A DNA stretch of 33,595 nucleotides, taken from Candidatus Aminicenantota bacterium (GTDB lineage Bacteria; Acidobacteriota; Aminicenantia; Aminicenantales; Aminicenantaceae). The stretch's first letter is position 1, and every line of letters begins with the position of its first letter. Positions 24,392 through 33,595 of this stretch are shown piece after piece. The stretch is taken from contig JAOUKO010000007.1 of the NCBI GenBank assembly GCA_029882525.1, positions 1 through 33,595 on the forward strand, written 5' to 3'. The notes beneath the pieces were generated by a model. The model did not search any database. It was not told where the DNA came from and worked only from the letters and a program-made list of their open reading frames with translations. The translations under genes and the position numbers were made by a program.

Positions 24392-25870
24392 TCAGAAGGG
24401 ATTTTCACTTTTATACGGAACGTTTTCAGGCTGATTGTATCCCACATCCTCGATTCCCAACATCTTGAGGGCCGCAAACAGGGATTTGCCGGTGTGTTTG
24501 AAGGCCATTGCGGTGTGATGGGGAAATCTTTTTTCGATGAGAACGTGCCGGTAGAAGCGGGCCATCTCTTTGACGGCCAGTACTCCGATGCTGCCGAAAG
24601 ATTTGGGGTCGATATCCAGGACCTCGCCTTCGGCGATGTAAGCCCGGAGCCTGGCATCGGCTGTGGACTGCAGCCGGAAGATCGTGATCTCCCCGGGACG
24701 GATCCTCCCTTCCAGTGTTCCTCTGGTGATGTCTGGCTTTTTTCCCGGTTCCATCAAACGGTTCATGATCAGCTGGTATTTCATCTCAGGTCGAATAAGA
24801 CAGGATGAGGCTGTGTTTCCGCAGTGGAATCCCATGAACAGGTCACTGGATTTATACTTTTTGACCTTATCCTTCGCTACTCTGTACATGTCACCGGGGA
24901 CCGTGTTGTTGATATCGAGGAGTGTGGCGGGAAGCTCGGTAGCGCAGGTGGCCATGTATTCGCTCAGCGCTCCGTAGATATCCACCTCACAGGCCACGGG
25001 AATACCTCTGGAGGCCAGCCGGGAGTTGACATAACAGGGCACAAACCCGAAAAGGCTTTCGAACGCAGGCCAGCATTTATTGGCGAAAACGCCGTATTCC
25101 GAAGCCCCGAGGTTGTCATCATAGAACCTGGCCAGCGCCACCTCATACTGGGCGAGCTTCTCCAGCAGGTCCGGATAGGTATTGCCCTTTCCCAGCTCTT
25201 GGGCCATGTCTGCCGCGACTTTCTTGACTTCCGGGGAATTCTTGGCTTTAAGAAAAATGTCATAGAGGTCGAGCTCGCTGTTTTCCATGACCTCCACGCT
25301 CAGGTCGAACAGAGGCTTGATCGGCGCGTTACAGGCATAAAAGTCCTGAGGACGGGGCCCGAAGGAGAAGATTTTGAGATGCTTTAAACCGCAGATAACC
25401 CTGGCTGCAGGAATGAACTCAGCGATCATCCCTGCCACTTCGCCAGCCACTCCGACAGGATATTCGGGGATATGAGAGCTCAGGCCTCTCAACCCTAAGT
25501 TGTAGGACGCGTTGAGCATCCCACAGAAGGCATCTCCTCTTCCCTGGATCAGGTCTTTTCCGCTTTCCTCTGCAGCGGCCACGAACATGACCGGACCGTC
25601 GAACTTCTGGGCAAGAAGGGTGGTGGGACCTTCAGGCCCAAAATTGCCCAGATAGATGACAAAGGCGTTGATCTTCTTTTTCCTGATCTCCTCCAAAGCC
25701 TGGAGAGCGTCCTTCTCATTTTCAACGGTGGTTTCGATATCCATGACCGGAATTCTCTTTTTCTGGCATTCTTTGAGAACCCTGGCTTTTCTTTTCTGAG
25801 ACAGCTCTAGGGGAAAGCAGTCCCTGCTGACCGCAATGATCCCCAGGTTGATTTGAGGTATGTTATTCAT
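24392..25870 (-). CDS. L-fucose/L-arabinose isomerase-family enzyme
   Basis: Cytoplasmic sugar isomerase of 492 residues, last gene of the arabinose operon. It has the FucI/AraA-type two-domain start (INLGIIAVSRDCFP; FVIYLGNFGPEGPT near 73-86) and a C-terminal part with CEVDIYGALSEYMA near 290-305. That acidic motif would supply the metal-binding Glu/Asp. It is closer in style to the L-fucose-isomerase-like family than to classical AraA, yet it sits with araB and araD. I infer that it converts L-arabinose to L-ribulose, though fucose or another aldose cannot be excluded. The start follows AAAGGAGC and overlaps the araD stop by 4 bases. Confidence 0.85.
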   Translation of the reverse strand: MNNIPQINLGIIAVSRDCFPLELSQKRKARVLKECQKKRIPVMDIETTVENEKDALQALEEIRKKKINAFVIYLGNFGPEGPTTLLAQKFDGPVMFVAAAEESGKDLIQGRGDAFCGMLNASYNLGLRGLSSHIPEYPVGVAGEVAGMIAEFIPAARVICGLKHLKIFSFGPRPQDFYACNAPIKPLFDLSVEVMENSELDLYDIFLKAKNSPEVKKVAADMAQELGKGNTYPDLLEKLAQYEVALARFYDDNLGASEYGVFANKCWPAFESLFGFVPCYVNSRLASRGIPVACEVDIYGALSEYMATCATELPATLLDINNTVPGDMYRVAKDKVKKYKSSDLFMGFHCGNTASSCLIRPEMKYQLIMNRLMEPGKKPDITRGTLEGRIRPGEITIFRLQSTADARLRAYIAEGEVLDIDPKSFGSIGVLAVKEMARFYRHVLIEKRFPHHTAMAFKHTGKSLFAALKMLGIEDVGYNQPENVPYKSENPF

Positions 25871-26574
25871 TCCTTGCTCCTTTTTTTCTGGCCGTAGTAG
25901 GCATCAGGTCCATGCCTCCTCTGGTGATGTTTTTGCCGGAGATATTCAGGAACCTGATCGCACTGCGGGTTCAAAAAGAGCGTTCCCCAGGCCATCTTGG
26001 CCACTTTCTCCAGGGCCACACAGTTCTTCACCGCTTCATCCGGAGTTCTTCCCCAGGTGAAGGGACCGTGTCCAGCCACCAGCACCGCCGGCATCTCCAG
26101 AGGATTCAGGCCGGAAAAGCGCTCGATGATCACTTTGCCCGTGTTCCTCTCATAATCGCTTTCCACTTCCCTGGCGCTGATCAAACGGGTAACAGGAACG
26201 GGCCCGTTGAAATAATCGGCATGGGTCGTCCCCAGACACGGAATTTCTCTATTCGCCTGGGCAAACATGGTAGCATATTCACTGTGGGTATGAGCCACGG
26301 CTGATATTGCTTCCAGGGATGTATAGAGCTCAAGATGGGTGGGAGTATCTGATGAGGGATTCAGTGCTCCTTCTATAACTTTGCCTTCCAGATCAACGAT
26401 GACGATATCTTCTGGCATTATTTCTTCATAAGACATCCCGCTGGGCTTGATGGCCATTATTCCCTCATTCCGGTCATATCCACTGACATTTCCCCAGGTC
26501 AGGATCACCAGGTTGTGTTTGACTAAATCCAGGTTGGCCCGCCAGACCAGTTCTTTTAATTCTAATCTGTTCAT
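25867..26574 (-). CDS. araD: L-ribulose-5-phosphate 4-epimerase
   Basis: Cytoplasmic zinc aldolase-class-II-fold enzyme of 235 residues that epimerises L-ribulose-5-phosphate to D-xylulose-5-phosphate, which then enters the pentose phosphate pathway. Key residues are in place: TWGNVSG (26-32), SSDTPTH with Asp76, AHTHSEYA with zinc ligands His95 and His97, Asp120 in THADYF, a third zinc histidine in AGHGPF (His169) and a late YYGQ with the catalytic tyrosine. The C-terminus RRHGPDAYYGQ is typical of AraD rather than of fuculose aldolase. GGAGG precedes the start. It overlaps araB and the isomerase gene by 4 bases each, so all three are tightly coupled. Confidence 0.95.
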   Translation of the reverse strand: MNRLELKELVWRANLDLVKHNLVILTWGNVSGYDRNEGIMAIKPSGMSYEEIMPEDIVIVDLEGKVIEGALNPSSDTPTHLELYTSLEAISAVAHTHSEYATMFAQANREIPCLGTTHADYFNGPVPVTRLISAREVESDYERNTGKVIIERFSGLNPLEMPAVLVAGHGPFTWGRTPDEAVKNCVALEKVAKMAWGTLFLNPQCDQVPEYLRQKHHQRRHGPDAYYGQKKRSKE

Positions 26575-28271
26575 TCGGATTTCCTCCGTCTTTCCCTCAA
26601 GGCGATGAGCTCTTTCATCACGTTGTAAAGAGTGCCTGACCAGGATTCGGTCCCGAAGGCATCATGGAGCTGGCTGTACAGACGGAACAGTTCTTTGTAG
26701 ACCTGATGATTTTCAGGGTTGGGTTGGTGAGTTTCCTTGATTCCGGTCAGGACATTTTGGGCTTCTTCGACGCTCGGGAACCCGCCCTTCTCTTTCCCCG
26801 CGGCAACGGCTCCGAATATGGCAGCGCCCAGAGCACAGGTCTGCTCGCTTCTGGACACCTTCATCGGGCGTCCGGTGATATCGGCATAGATCTGCATCAG
26901 GAAAGGATTCTTTGCGGCCAGTCCTCCGCAGTTGACGATTTCTTCGACTCCCACTCCGTATTCCTCGATGCGGTTGATGATAGTCAACGCGCCGAAGGCA
27001 GTGGCCTCGATCAAAGCCCTGTAGATTTCATGCGCCTGTGTGTGAAGCGTCTGTCCGATAAGGAGACCGCTCAAGCGGACATCCACAAGTATGGTCCGGT
27101 TGCCGTTATTCCAATCCAGGGCCAGGAGCCCATGCTCGCCCGGTTTCTGTTTGGCAGCTTCGACTTCGAGGCCTTTGAATTTTTCATCAGGGGTTTTCCC
27201 GTATTTATCCGGAACCAGGTGGTTCACAAACCATAAAAAGATATCCCCGACAGCGGACTGTCCGGCCTCGATGCCATAATAATCCGGGAGCACAGAACCG
27301 TCCACGATTCCGCACACCCCTGGAATATCGGCCAGACTTTTCTGCTTGGGAAAGACCATGATGTCACAGGTGCTTGTTCCCAGGATTTTGACCAGGGTTC
27401 CTTCCTTCACCCCAGCGCCGACTGCTCCCATATGGGCGTCAAAGGCGCCGACAGCCACGGCGATTCCGGGCTGGAGCCCGAGTTTTTCTGCCCATTCCTG
27501 GGAGAGATGCCCGGCTAACCGGTCAGAAGGCACTGCCTTTTCGTACAGCCTGTCACGGAGCTTTCCCAGCTCCAGGTCAACGGAGGAGAGGAATTCTTTA
27601 TCCGGCAGGCCGCCCCATTCTTCGTTGTACATGGCTTTGTGGCCTGCGGCGCAGACACTGCGGATGATTCTGTCCGGGCGAGTGTCACCGGCCAGAAGGG
27701 CAGGAATGTAATCACAGAACTCGACAAAACTATGGGCAGCCTGGAAGACCTCAGGAGTCGTATTCTTGCAGTGGAGGATCTTGCTCCAGAACCATTCTGA
27801 GGAGTAGGTTCCGCCGACCTTTGCCAGGTACAGATGGCGGGTTTTTCTCGCCTGGGCTGTGATCTGGGCAGCTTCGGCATAGCTGGAATGGTCTTTCCAG
27901 AGCCAGACCATGGCATTCAGGTTCTCATTGAATTCCGGCAGAAGTCCTAAGGGCGTTCCCTCTTCATCGACCGGCATGGGGCTGCTCCCTGTGGTATCCA
28001 CGCCGATCCCGATGATGTTTTCAGGGGAAAATTCCGGGTCTTGTTTTCTCGCCAGGGCGATGGCCTCCTTAACAGATGCCGCAAGGCTCTCATGGTAATC
28101 CTGGGGATTTTGCCGGGCAACATTGGGGTCTTTGGGGTCGAGAAGAATGCCTTCGCTGCCAGAGGGATAGTTAAAAACATAGCTGGCCAGCTCGATGCCT
28201 TCCTCAAGGTCGACGATCAAGGAACGGCAGGAATTTGTCCCGAAATCTAAGCCTAATGCGTACTTTTTCAT
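26571..28271 (-). CDS. araB: Ribulokinase
   Basis: FGGY-family sugar kinase of 566 residues, the usual length of AraB. It phosphorylates L-ribulose with ATP. Seen: the phosphate-binding start ALGLDFGTNSCRSLIVD (5-21), IGIGVDTTGSSPMPVD near 97-112, substrate-side residues LWKDHSS near 135, GAFDAHMGAVGAG near 280 with the catalytic Asp, and a C-terminal ATP-site stretch NCGGLAAKNPFLMQIYADI near 450. These are AraB rather than xylulokinase features. The ribosome site is AAGGA. It follows the symporter gene by 58 bases and overlaps araD by 4. Confidence 0.95.
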   Translation of the reverse strand: MKKYALGLDFGTNSCRSLIVDLEEGIELASYVFNYPSGSEGILLDPKDPNVARQNPQDYHESLAASVKEAIALARKQDPEFSPENIIGIGVDTTGSSPMPVDEEGTPLGLLPEFNENLNAMVWLWKDHSSYAEAAQITAQARKTRHLYLAKVGGTYSSEWFWSKILHCKNTTPEVFQAAHSFVEFCDYIPALLAGDTRPDRIIRSVCAAGHKAMYNEEWGGLPDKEFLSSVDLELGKLRDRLYEKAVPSDRLAGHLSQEWAEKLGLQPGIAVAVGAFDAHMGAVGAGVKEGTLVKILGTSTCDIMVFPKQKSLADIPGVCGIVDGSVLPDYYGIEAGQSAVGDIFLWFVNHLVPDKYGKTPDEKFKGLEVEAAKQKPGEHGLLALDWNNGNRTILVDVRLSGLLIGQTLHTQAHEIYRALIEATAFGALTIINRIEEYGVGVEEIVNCGGLAAKNPFLMQIYADITGRPMKVSRSEQTCALGAAIFGAVAAGKEKGGFPSVEEAQNVLTGIKETHQPNPENHQVYKELFRLYSQLHDAFGTESWSGTLYNVMKELIALRERRRKSE

Positions 28272-28329
28272 TTTTTATTCCTTGTTTCTGCTGAAAATTT
28301 TCCTTTTGTCGATAGTACTCTTTTTGCAG

Positions 28330-29946
28330 TTATTTAGCTACAACAAGCGGAGAAAAAAGGATCATCACAGTAGCTATGATGGCCAGGACGATCAAGGACA
28401 GTATGACGTCCCGCTTGTTCCAGCTCGCTCGGGAGGTTTTTTTATCTTCGGCGACAGTCGTCGCATAGGTCAATCCCTGGATTTTTTCGTAAATGGGTGG
28501 TCGGGTGAACATGCTCACAACGATCATTGCCCCGATGCAGAGCAGGGTCAGGTAGACACAAAAGTAGAGGAAGTTGACATCGGCAAACGTATGCAGCCAG
28601 CCGCTCAATTTGTCTTTAAAGATTTCCGCGACAAGACGCAGCATGCCGATGACAAAGCCGCCGATGAGCGCGGTGAGCGCTCCCCGGGAATTGATCCTCT
28701 TCCAGAATATTCCCAGCAGAAAGACCGAAAAGATGGGGGGAGCGAAATAAGCTTGGACACTTTGCAGGTAATGATACAGCTCGCTGGAGATGAATTTCAT
28801 CAATGGGATCCAGAGGATGCCGCAGACAACCACCACTCCGGTGGCGATACGTCCCACCAGGACCAGTTTTTTCTCGGTTGTTTGTGGTCTGAGCTTTTTA
28901 TAGATATCCATGGTGAAGAGCGTCGAGCAGGAGTTGAAGACAGCGGCTAAAGAACTCATCAGCGCTGCCAGCAGACCTCCGACAACCAGGCCTCTGATGC
29001 CGACAGGCAGGAGCATTTTGACCATGGCAGGAAAGGCCTGGTCCGCGACAGGAAGCTCGAGCTGTCCGGATTTTGCCAGGGCATAGGCCGTCACTCCGGG
29101 AATGAAGAAGATGAAGAAAGGGAAGAGCTTGAAGTAAGAAGCCAGGATTGTTCCCCGCCTGGCCTGGGTTTCATTTTTGGCGGCCAGGACTCGCTGGACG
29201 ATGCACTGGTCAGTGCACCAGTACCAGATCCCGACGATCGGCGGGGCCAGGAGCATTCCCAGCCAGGGAAAATCCGGATGGTTCAGAGGCAGGAAAAGAT
29301 TGAGATGTTCTTTTCCTGCCACGGCAACCAGGTTGTTCCAGCCTCCGATCTTGATCAAGCCAACTATGGTGACAGTGATCGACCCGACTAAAAGAACGAT
29401 GGCCTGCAGAGCCTCGGTGTAAACGACTGCCCGTAGTCCTCCCAGGATGGTGTAGATTCCAGTCAGGACCACTGTGATGAGGGCTCCGGTCCAGAATTCG
29501 GTGCCGAGCAAGGTCTGGAAGACGATGGCGCCGGCATAGACCGTCACGGAGACTTTGGTCAGCACATAGGCCACCAGTGAGATCAAGGACAGAAACCAGC
29601 GGGCAGAGGGGGAGTAACGCCTTTCCAGGAATTCCGGCATGGTAAAGACCTTGCTCCGCATGTAAAACGGAACAAAAACCCAGCCGAGAAGCAGGATGCA
29701 CCAGGCATGTAGCTCGTAGTGCCCCATGGCCACGCCGGTCTTGGCGCCTGTGCCGGCCAACCCGACCAGGTGCTCGGAGCCGATGTTGGAGGCGAAAATG
29801 GCGGCGCCGATCACAAACCAGCCCACGTGCCGGCCTGCCAGAAAATACTGTGTCGGAGATTCCTGTTTCTGTCTGATCACCCACCAGGCGATGCCCAGGA
29901 TGATGCCAAAATAGATCGCGATGATTATCCAGTCTAGTGATTCCAT
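28330..29946 (-). CDS. Sodium/sugar symporter, SSS family
   Basis: Inner-membrane sodium:solute symporter of 538 residues with about 13-14 hydrophobic helices. Family features: SLDWIIIAIYFGIILGIAWW start, AGRHVGWFVIGAAIFASNIG near 37-56, GLAGTGAKTGVA near 63, ILGGLRAVVYTEALQ near 167, and a GGLLAALMSSLAAVFNSCST segment near 318-337 with the serines of the sodium site. Being first in the operon with araB, araD and the isomerase, it most likely imports L-arabinose with sodium. Galactose or glucose are family alternatives. AAGGAAGGG precedes ATG 29946. It is divergent from the GH51 gene. Confidence 0.92.
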   Translation of the reverse strand: MESLDWIIIAIYFGIILGIAWWVIRQKQESPTQYFLAGRHVGWFVIGAAIFASNIGSEHLVGLAGTGAKTGVAMGHYELHAWCILLLGWVFVPFYMRSKVFTMPEFLERRYSPSARWFLSLISLVAYVLTKVSVTVYAGAIVFQTLLGTEFWTGALITVVLTGIYTILGGLRAVVYTEALQAIVLLVGSITVTIVGLIKIGGWNNLVAVAGKEHLNLFLPLNHPDFPWLGMLLAPPIVGIWYWCTDQCIVQRVLAAKNETQARRGTILASYFKLFPFFIFFIPGVTAYALAKSGQLELPVADQAFPAMVKMLLPVGIRGLVVGGLLAALMSSLAAVFNSCSTLFTMDIYKKLRPQTTEKKLVLVGRIATGVVVVCGILWIPLMKFISSELYHYLQSVQAYFAPPIFSVFLLGIFWKRINSRGALTALIGGFVIGMLRLVAEIFKDKLSGWLHTFADVNFLYFCVYLTLLCIGAMIVVSMFTRPPIYEKIQGLTYATTVAEDKKTSRASWNKRDVILSLIVLAIIATVMILFSPLVVAK

Positions 29947-29983
29947 GGCAAGAACCCTTCCTTTCTCAATTTCAGAGGGATAT

Positions 29984-30074
29984 TTTTACTATTAATTTCG
30001 TGGGTATGTCAAATAGTGTTCGTATATAATAGTTGTTTATTGATTTGACATTACAGATGGACTCTTTTTAAAAT
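29984..30074. promoter_or_regulatory. Divergent promoter region of the arabinose locus
   Basis: Plus strand: TTGACA (30045-30050), 18 bases, TAAAAT (30069-30074), leader of about 34 bases to the GH51 start. Minus strand: TTGACA (30012-30007) with only a weak -10 (TAAAAA at an 18-base spacer) for the symporter operon. The two -35 boxes are the arms of an inverted repeat TGTCAAAT/ATTTGACA. The 28 bases between arms are AT-rich and include TATAAT (30025-30030). A shared arabinose regulator site may lie here; none could be named. Confidence 0.55.
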
Positions 30075-30114
30075 GACACGCGCCTCTTCATTAGGCACGA
30101 TAAGGAGGGATATC

Positions 30115-31686
30115 ATGAGAAATTGGAAAAATATCTCAGGAGGTCTGGCGTTAGCGTTGGTCATGGTCATCGGGTTTGTTTTTGCTGTGGACAAAGAGAG
30201 CCAGCCGGTTAGAAACAAAATAGTCATCAACGCTGACCTGGGAAAAGATACGATCGACAAAAACATCTACGGCCATTTTTCCGAGCACCTGGGCCGGTGC
30301 ATCTACGGGGGATTCTGGGTAGGGGAGGAGAGTCCGATAAAAAATACTCGCGGAATCCGGGATGATGTCGTGGAAGCCTTGAAAAAGACAAAGATAGCGG
30401 TCCTCCGTTGGCCGGGCGGATGTTTTGCCGATGAGTACCACTGGAAAGACGGGATCGGGCCGAGCGAAGAGCGTCCGAACATGGTCAACACCCACTGGGG
30501 GCGTGTAACCGAGAATAATCATTTCGGTACTCACGAATTTTTGGACCTCTGCGAGCAGCTCGGTTGTGAACCCTACATTTGCGGCAATGTGGGCAGCGGC
30601 ACGGTCCAGGAGATGCAGGAATGGATCGAGTACATGACTTTCGACGGTCAGAGTCCGATGGCCGACCTCCGCCGGAAAAACGGCCGGGAAGAGCCCTGGG
30701 AGCTGAAGTTCTTCGGCATAGGAAACGAGAACTGGGGATGCGGGGGCAACATGACACCGGAGCACTATGCGAATCTCTACCGCCGCTACCAGACTTATGT
30801 GAGGAACTTTTCCAAAAACCGGATTTATAAGATCGCCTGCGGAAGCTACGGTGAGAATTACAACTGGACCGATGTGCTGATGCGCGAGGCTGAACGGATG
30901 ATGTCGGGCCTGAGCTTTCATTACTACATCGTACCTGGCGGCTGGGGAAACAAGAACTCCGCCACCAAGTTCGAAGAGAAGGACTGGTTTGAGACCTTGC
31001 AGAAGGCGCTATTCCTGGATGAGTTAATCACCCGACATTCGGCCATAATAGACAGGTATGACCCGGATAAACGGGTGGGCATGATCGTCGATGAGTGGGG
31101 GACTTGGTACGAGGTAGAGCCCGGAACAAATCCCTCGTTCCTCTACCAGCAGAATTCGCTGAGGGATGCTGTTGTGGCAGGAGTGGTTTTGAATATCTTC
31201 AACAGCCACTGTGAGCGGGTCAAGATGGCTAACCTGGCCCAAACCATTAATGTGCTCCAATCAATGATACTCACCGAAGGGGAAAAGATGATAGTCACTC
31301 CGACCTACCATGTCTTCGACATGTACCAGGTCCATCAGGATGCAACACTGCTTCCTGTTGACCTGGAGTGTGTCCAGTACGAACATGAAGGCAACCGTAT
31401 TCCCTCTCTGAGTGTTTCGGCATCGCTTGATCGAGACGGAAAGATCCATGTCTCACTCTGCAACCTCGACCCCAATCATTCCGCAGATGTTATTCTGGAG
31501 TTTCGCGGTGTGAACCTAAAGAATGTCAAGGGACGGATTTTGACCGCTGAGCAAATGACAGCTCATAATTCCTTTGCCAACCCGGAAAATATCAAACCCT
31601 CTGCCTTCAACTCAGTTCAACTGAAGAAGGGGATGATAGTGACGACACTGCCGTCGAAGTCAGTTGTTGTCCTCGAAGTCACCTGA
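30115..31686 (+). CDS. Alpha-L-arabinofuranosidase, GH51
   Basis: Retaining glycosidase that removes alpha-L-arabinofuranosyl groups from arabinan, arabinoxylan or their fragments. 523 residues from ATG 30115, chosen because AAGGAGG lies 6 bases upstream and the protein then begins with a clean Sec signal (cleavage after FVFA, about residue 22); the longer frame from 30073 overlaps the promoter. Catalytic residues of clan GH-A: acid/base Glu205 in [11 protein letters not shown] and nucleophile Glu327 in VDEWGTWY. Other family features are [15 protein letters not shown] near 50 and [19 protein letters not shown] near 96. The signal implies periplasmic or extracellular action, with the released sugar taken in by the neighbouring symporter. 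Its stop overlaps the convergent GH127 gene by 8 bases. Confidence 0.94.
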   Translation: MRNWKNISGGLALALVMVIGFVFAVDKESQPVRNKIVINADLGKDTIDKNIYGHFSEHLGRCIYGGFWVGEESPIKNTRGIRDDVVEALKKTKIAVLRWPGGCFADEYHWKDGIGPSEERPNMVNTHWGRVTENNHFGTHEFLDLCEQLGCEPYICGNVGSGTVQEMQEWIEYMTFDGQSPMADLRRKNGREEPWELKFFGIGNENWGCGGNMTPEHYANLYRRYQTYVRNFSKNRIYKIACGSYGENYNWTDVLMREAERMMSGLSFHYYIVPGGWGNKNSATKFEEKDWFETLQKALFLDELITRHSAIIDRYDPDKRVGMIVDEWGTWYEVEPGTNPSFLYQQNSLRDAVVAGVVLNIFNSHCERVKMANLAQTINVLQSMILTEGEKMIVTPTYHVFDMYQVHQDATLLPVDLECVQYEHEGNRIPSLSVSASLDRDGKIHVSLCNLDPNHSADVILEFRGVNLKNVKGRILTAEQMTAHNSFANPENIKPSAFNSVQLKKGMIVTTLPSKSVVVLEVT

Positions 31687-33595
31687 CCCCATACAGGTAT
31701 ACTTTCCACTCATGGATTCCGGCGGAAAATTTTTCCTGGAGCTGGATTTCCAGCCGGAGTCCTGCTGTCCGGACAGGCTCGAAGGTCACCCGGTTATACT
31801 TGTCTTTCTCCACGCCGTAAGGGTCTTTGTTGACAACCGGAATCCATTCACTGTCTTTCCTGTACAGTACCCTCCAGGAGACTGGAACCCGGCATTCTCC
31901 CCGGCCTGTATCGTCGAACCAGTAGACTTCGACCGCGGAAACTATCTCCGGCTTCTTAAAGTCGTACTGCACCCACTCCGCGGTTCCTTTTGTGGGCCAC
32001 CAGTGAAGATAAGGATGGCTATGATCGTTGGAGTTTTTCGGCTCCCACTGGTCATTGATGGGTGATCCGTTTTTGCCGCGGGAGACGCTGACCTGGCTTG
32101 TCGAAGCGATCGATGGTTTTGGTAAGGCCCGCGCCAAGGATTCTTGACGGGGCAGCCAGACCGCCATTTCGCCCTGGCCGCGGTGGGCCCAGGCATAATA
32201 AGGGATGGCAATGAACTCCTGCTGCATTGTTATCGTTTCTTTTTCGTCTTTTCCCTGATGGAGAGCTTGAACCTGGCCTTTGATCACAGCAATACCATCA
32301 AACAGGCCTTCACGGCGTTCCACTTCCAGTTCAGTGCCATTCGGCAAAGCCAGGTTGCTAACAAAATCCAGGTTGTCGGGCCATTCCGCACAGAAGACGA
32401 TCGGACCCCGTTCAAGCGCCACTTTGCCGATGTTTTCTTTGACTTCAGGATGACTGATCAGCCGGCGGACCGGCATCGGAAGATCCAGTTCTACAGCGTC
32501 TCCTTTGTTCCAGGTGCGGCGGATACTCGCATATCCTTTATCCAGGTTAAGATCAATCAGTTCCCCGTTGACTTTGAGGACAGGCTCTTCATCGCTTCTG
32601 CTCAGATACTGATAGAGGTTGCTGGGGACCGGCTGATTTTGCGCCCATCCCGGAATCCGGATAAAGACAGCGAATTCGCCCGGCTTCTCCGGGTTCACGG
32701 TGATTTTTATGCTTCCCTCCCAGGGATATTCTGACTCCTGTTTGATGCTGACCTGTTGTCCCTTAAGGTCAACCTTGACTTCGCTGTCGATGAAGAGGTT
32801 GACATAAAGGATGTCATCCCGCTTGGCATACACATATCCAGGAACAGAAGGCATGAAGCGGGAGATGTTGCTCGGACAGCAGGCACAGGTGAACCAGGGA
32901 CTGCGCTGGTGCTGCCCATAAGATTCCAGCGGGTTGGGATAGAAGAAAAGTTTTCCGGTTAACGCCACTCCGGAGATCAGCCCGTTATACAGAATGCGCT
33001 CCAGCACATCGATGTACTTGGCATCTCCATGGAGGAGGAACATGCGGTGGTTCCAGAGGGCATTTCCGATAGAAGCGCATGTTTCCGCATAAGCAGTGGC
33101 ATTAGGAAGGTTGTAATCCCCGCCAAAGGCTTCGCCGGCACCAGTGGCCCCGATGCCTCCCGTGATATAGATTTTCCCCTGGACGACATCTTCCCATATT
33201 CTGTCGATGGCCTGAATGTAGGAGGAATCGCCGGTCAGGGCAGCCACATCCGCCATGCCGGAATACATGTAAGCCGCACGGACAGCGTGTCCAACCGCCT
33301 CGCTCTGCTCAGTCACTGGCAGATGGTCCTGGGAATACTCACCGAATAACTTGCGGTCCGCAGAGTTCCCCCGTTCATCCAGGAAAAACTTCGCCAGATC
33401 CAGGTGTTTTCGGTCTCCCGTGATCCTGTAGAGCTTGGCCAATCCGATCTCGATCTCCTGATGCCCGGGAGCACCGTGACTCTTGCCGGGGCCGAATACG
33501 CTGGCGATATAATCGGCGTTTTTGAGGGCCACATCCAGGAAAGTCCTTTTGCCCGTGGCCAAATAGTGGGCGACCGCGGCTTCATACATGTGCCC
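31679..33595 (-). CDS. Beta-L-arabinofuranosidase, GH127, N-terminus outside the window
   Basis: Glycosidase with a zinc-cysteine active site that cleaves beta-L-arabinofuranosides. The frame is open to the window edge ([11 protein letters not shown]), so ATG 33589 is internal. Residues matching the Bifidobacterium enzyme HypBA1 are all visible: acid/base Glu in [10 protein letters not shown], then exactly 16 residues later the zinc Glu and Cys in AETCAS, and further on CACCPSN with the nucleophile/zinc Cys pair. After the (alpha/alpha)6 and beta domains the C-terminus resembles a discoidin-like (F5/8 type C) sugar-binding module, from about [17 protein letters not shown] to the end. Cellular location cannot be seen because the N-terminus is missing. 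It probably works with GH51 on hydroxyproline-rich glycoproteins or arabinans. Confidence 0.93.
   Translation of the reverse strand, partial: GHMYEAAVAHYLATGKRTFLDVALKNADYIASVFGPGKSHGAPGHQEIEIGLAKLYRITGDRKHLDLAKFFLDERGNSADRKLFGEYSQDHLPVTEQSEAVGHAVRAAYMYSGMADVAALTGDSSYIQAIDRIWEDVVQGKIYITGGIGATGAGEAFGGDYNLPNATAYAETCASIGNALWNHRMFLLHGDAKYIDVLERILYNGLISGVALTGKLFFYPNPLESYGQHQRSPWFTCACCPSNISRFMPSVPGYVYAKRDDILYVNLFIDSEVKVDLKGQQVSIKQESEYPWEGSIKITVNPEKPGEFAVFIRIPGWAQNQPVPSNLYQYLSRSDEEPVLKVNGELIDLNLDKGYASIRRTWNKGDAVELDLPMPVRRLISHPEVKENIGKVALERGPIVFCAEWPDNLDFVSNLALPNGTELEVERREGLFDGIAVIKGQVQALHQGKDEKETITMQQEFIAIPYYAWAHRGQGEMAVWLPRQESLARALPKPSIASTSQVSVSRGKNGSPINDQWEPKNSNDHSHPYLHWWPTKGTAEWVQYDFKKPEIVSAVEVYWFDDTGRGECRVPVSWRVLYRKDSEWIPVVNKDPYGVEKDKYNRVTFEPVRTAGLRLEIQLQEKFSAGIHEWKVYLYGVR

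Noticed and set aside
30012-30036. AraR-like operator in the arabinose promoter region
   Set aside because: Only the central CGTA and a few flanking bases agree with the Bacillus AraR consensus; it is not a convincing palindrome.
1-33595. tRNA, rRNA, CRISPR array, insertion sequence or prophage
   Set aside because: Looked for cloverleaf ends, spaced direct repeats, transposase and integrase motifs; none seen. A covariance-model search would be needed to exclude a small RNA.

Overview
This 33.6-kb window looks like chromosome of a Gram-negative-type bacterium. It has Sec, Tat and lipoprotein signals, a predicted outer-membrane barrel, a LolA-like protein, sigma70-like promoters and Shine-Dalgarno sites. 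The Ser/Thr kinase with a TolB-like/TPR tail, the BlaI/M56 pair and the glycoside hydrolases would suit Acidobacteriota or Candidatus Aminicenantes. That placement is an inference from gene style and was not tested. No tRNA, rRNA, CRISPR array, insertion sequence or phage gene was seen.

Layout. (1) 1-2780: gatE (5' end outside the window) and gatD, the archaeal-type Glu-tRNA(Gln) amidotransferase, which is unexpected in a bacterium. (2) 2781-7170: a coiled-coil lipoprotein, then a zinc-ribbon Ser/Thr kinase with a transmembrane segment and a TPR-rich periplasmic part. (3) 7201-10407, minus strand: a serine beta-lactamase-like hydrolase fused to TPRs, and a Tat-exported CrtI/RetSat-like FAD oxidoreductase. 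(4) 10408-10925: a long spacer with a hairpin-forming repeat, half of which recurs after gatD, and a textbook promoter with a BlaI-type operator. (5) 10926-13294: blaI, an M56 (BlaR1-like) membrane protease with an unusual repeated C-terminus, and a small lipoprotein. (6) 13348-15329, minus strand: a two-gene ABC exporter, divergent from (7) a MalT/LAL-type LuxR regulator. (8) 18561-24355: an envelope module of a small unknown protein, an isoprenylcysteine-methyltransferase-like protein, a LolA-like protein, an outer-membrane barrel and an RND/MMPL exporter. (9) 24392-33595: an L-arabinose locus with isomerase, epimerase, ribulokinase and sodium/sugar symporter on the minus strand, a GH51 arabinofuranosidase on the plus strand, and a GH127 beta-L-arabinofuranosidase (cut by the window end) on the minus strand.

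How the genes fit together. In the arabinose locus, the GH51 and GH127 enzymes would release L-arabinose from plant or arabinan-type glycans. The symporter would import it, and isomerase, kinase and epimerase would take it to D-xylulose-5-phosphate. The isomerase is of the L-fucose-isomerase-like type rather than classical AraA. The LolA-like, barrel and RND genes probably act together in moving a lipid or hydrophobic compound between membranes. BlaI and M56 form a sensor/repressor pair that very likely controls its own promoter.

Three genes (the kinase, blaI and the ABC permease) have good -35/-10 boxes so close to the start codon that their mRNAs should have almost no 5' leader. For the permease this moves the start codon to 15329. 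The strongest candidates for something undescribed are the bacterial GatDE pair, the repeat family, the leaderless promoters and the repeat-tailed M56 protein.
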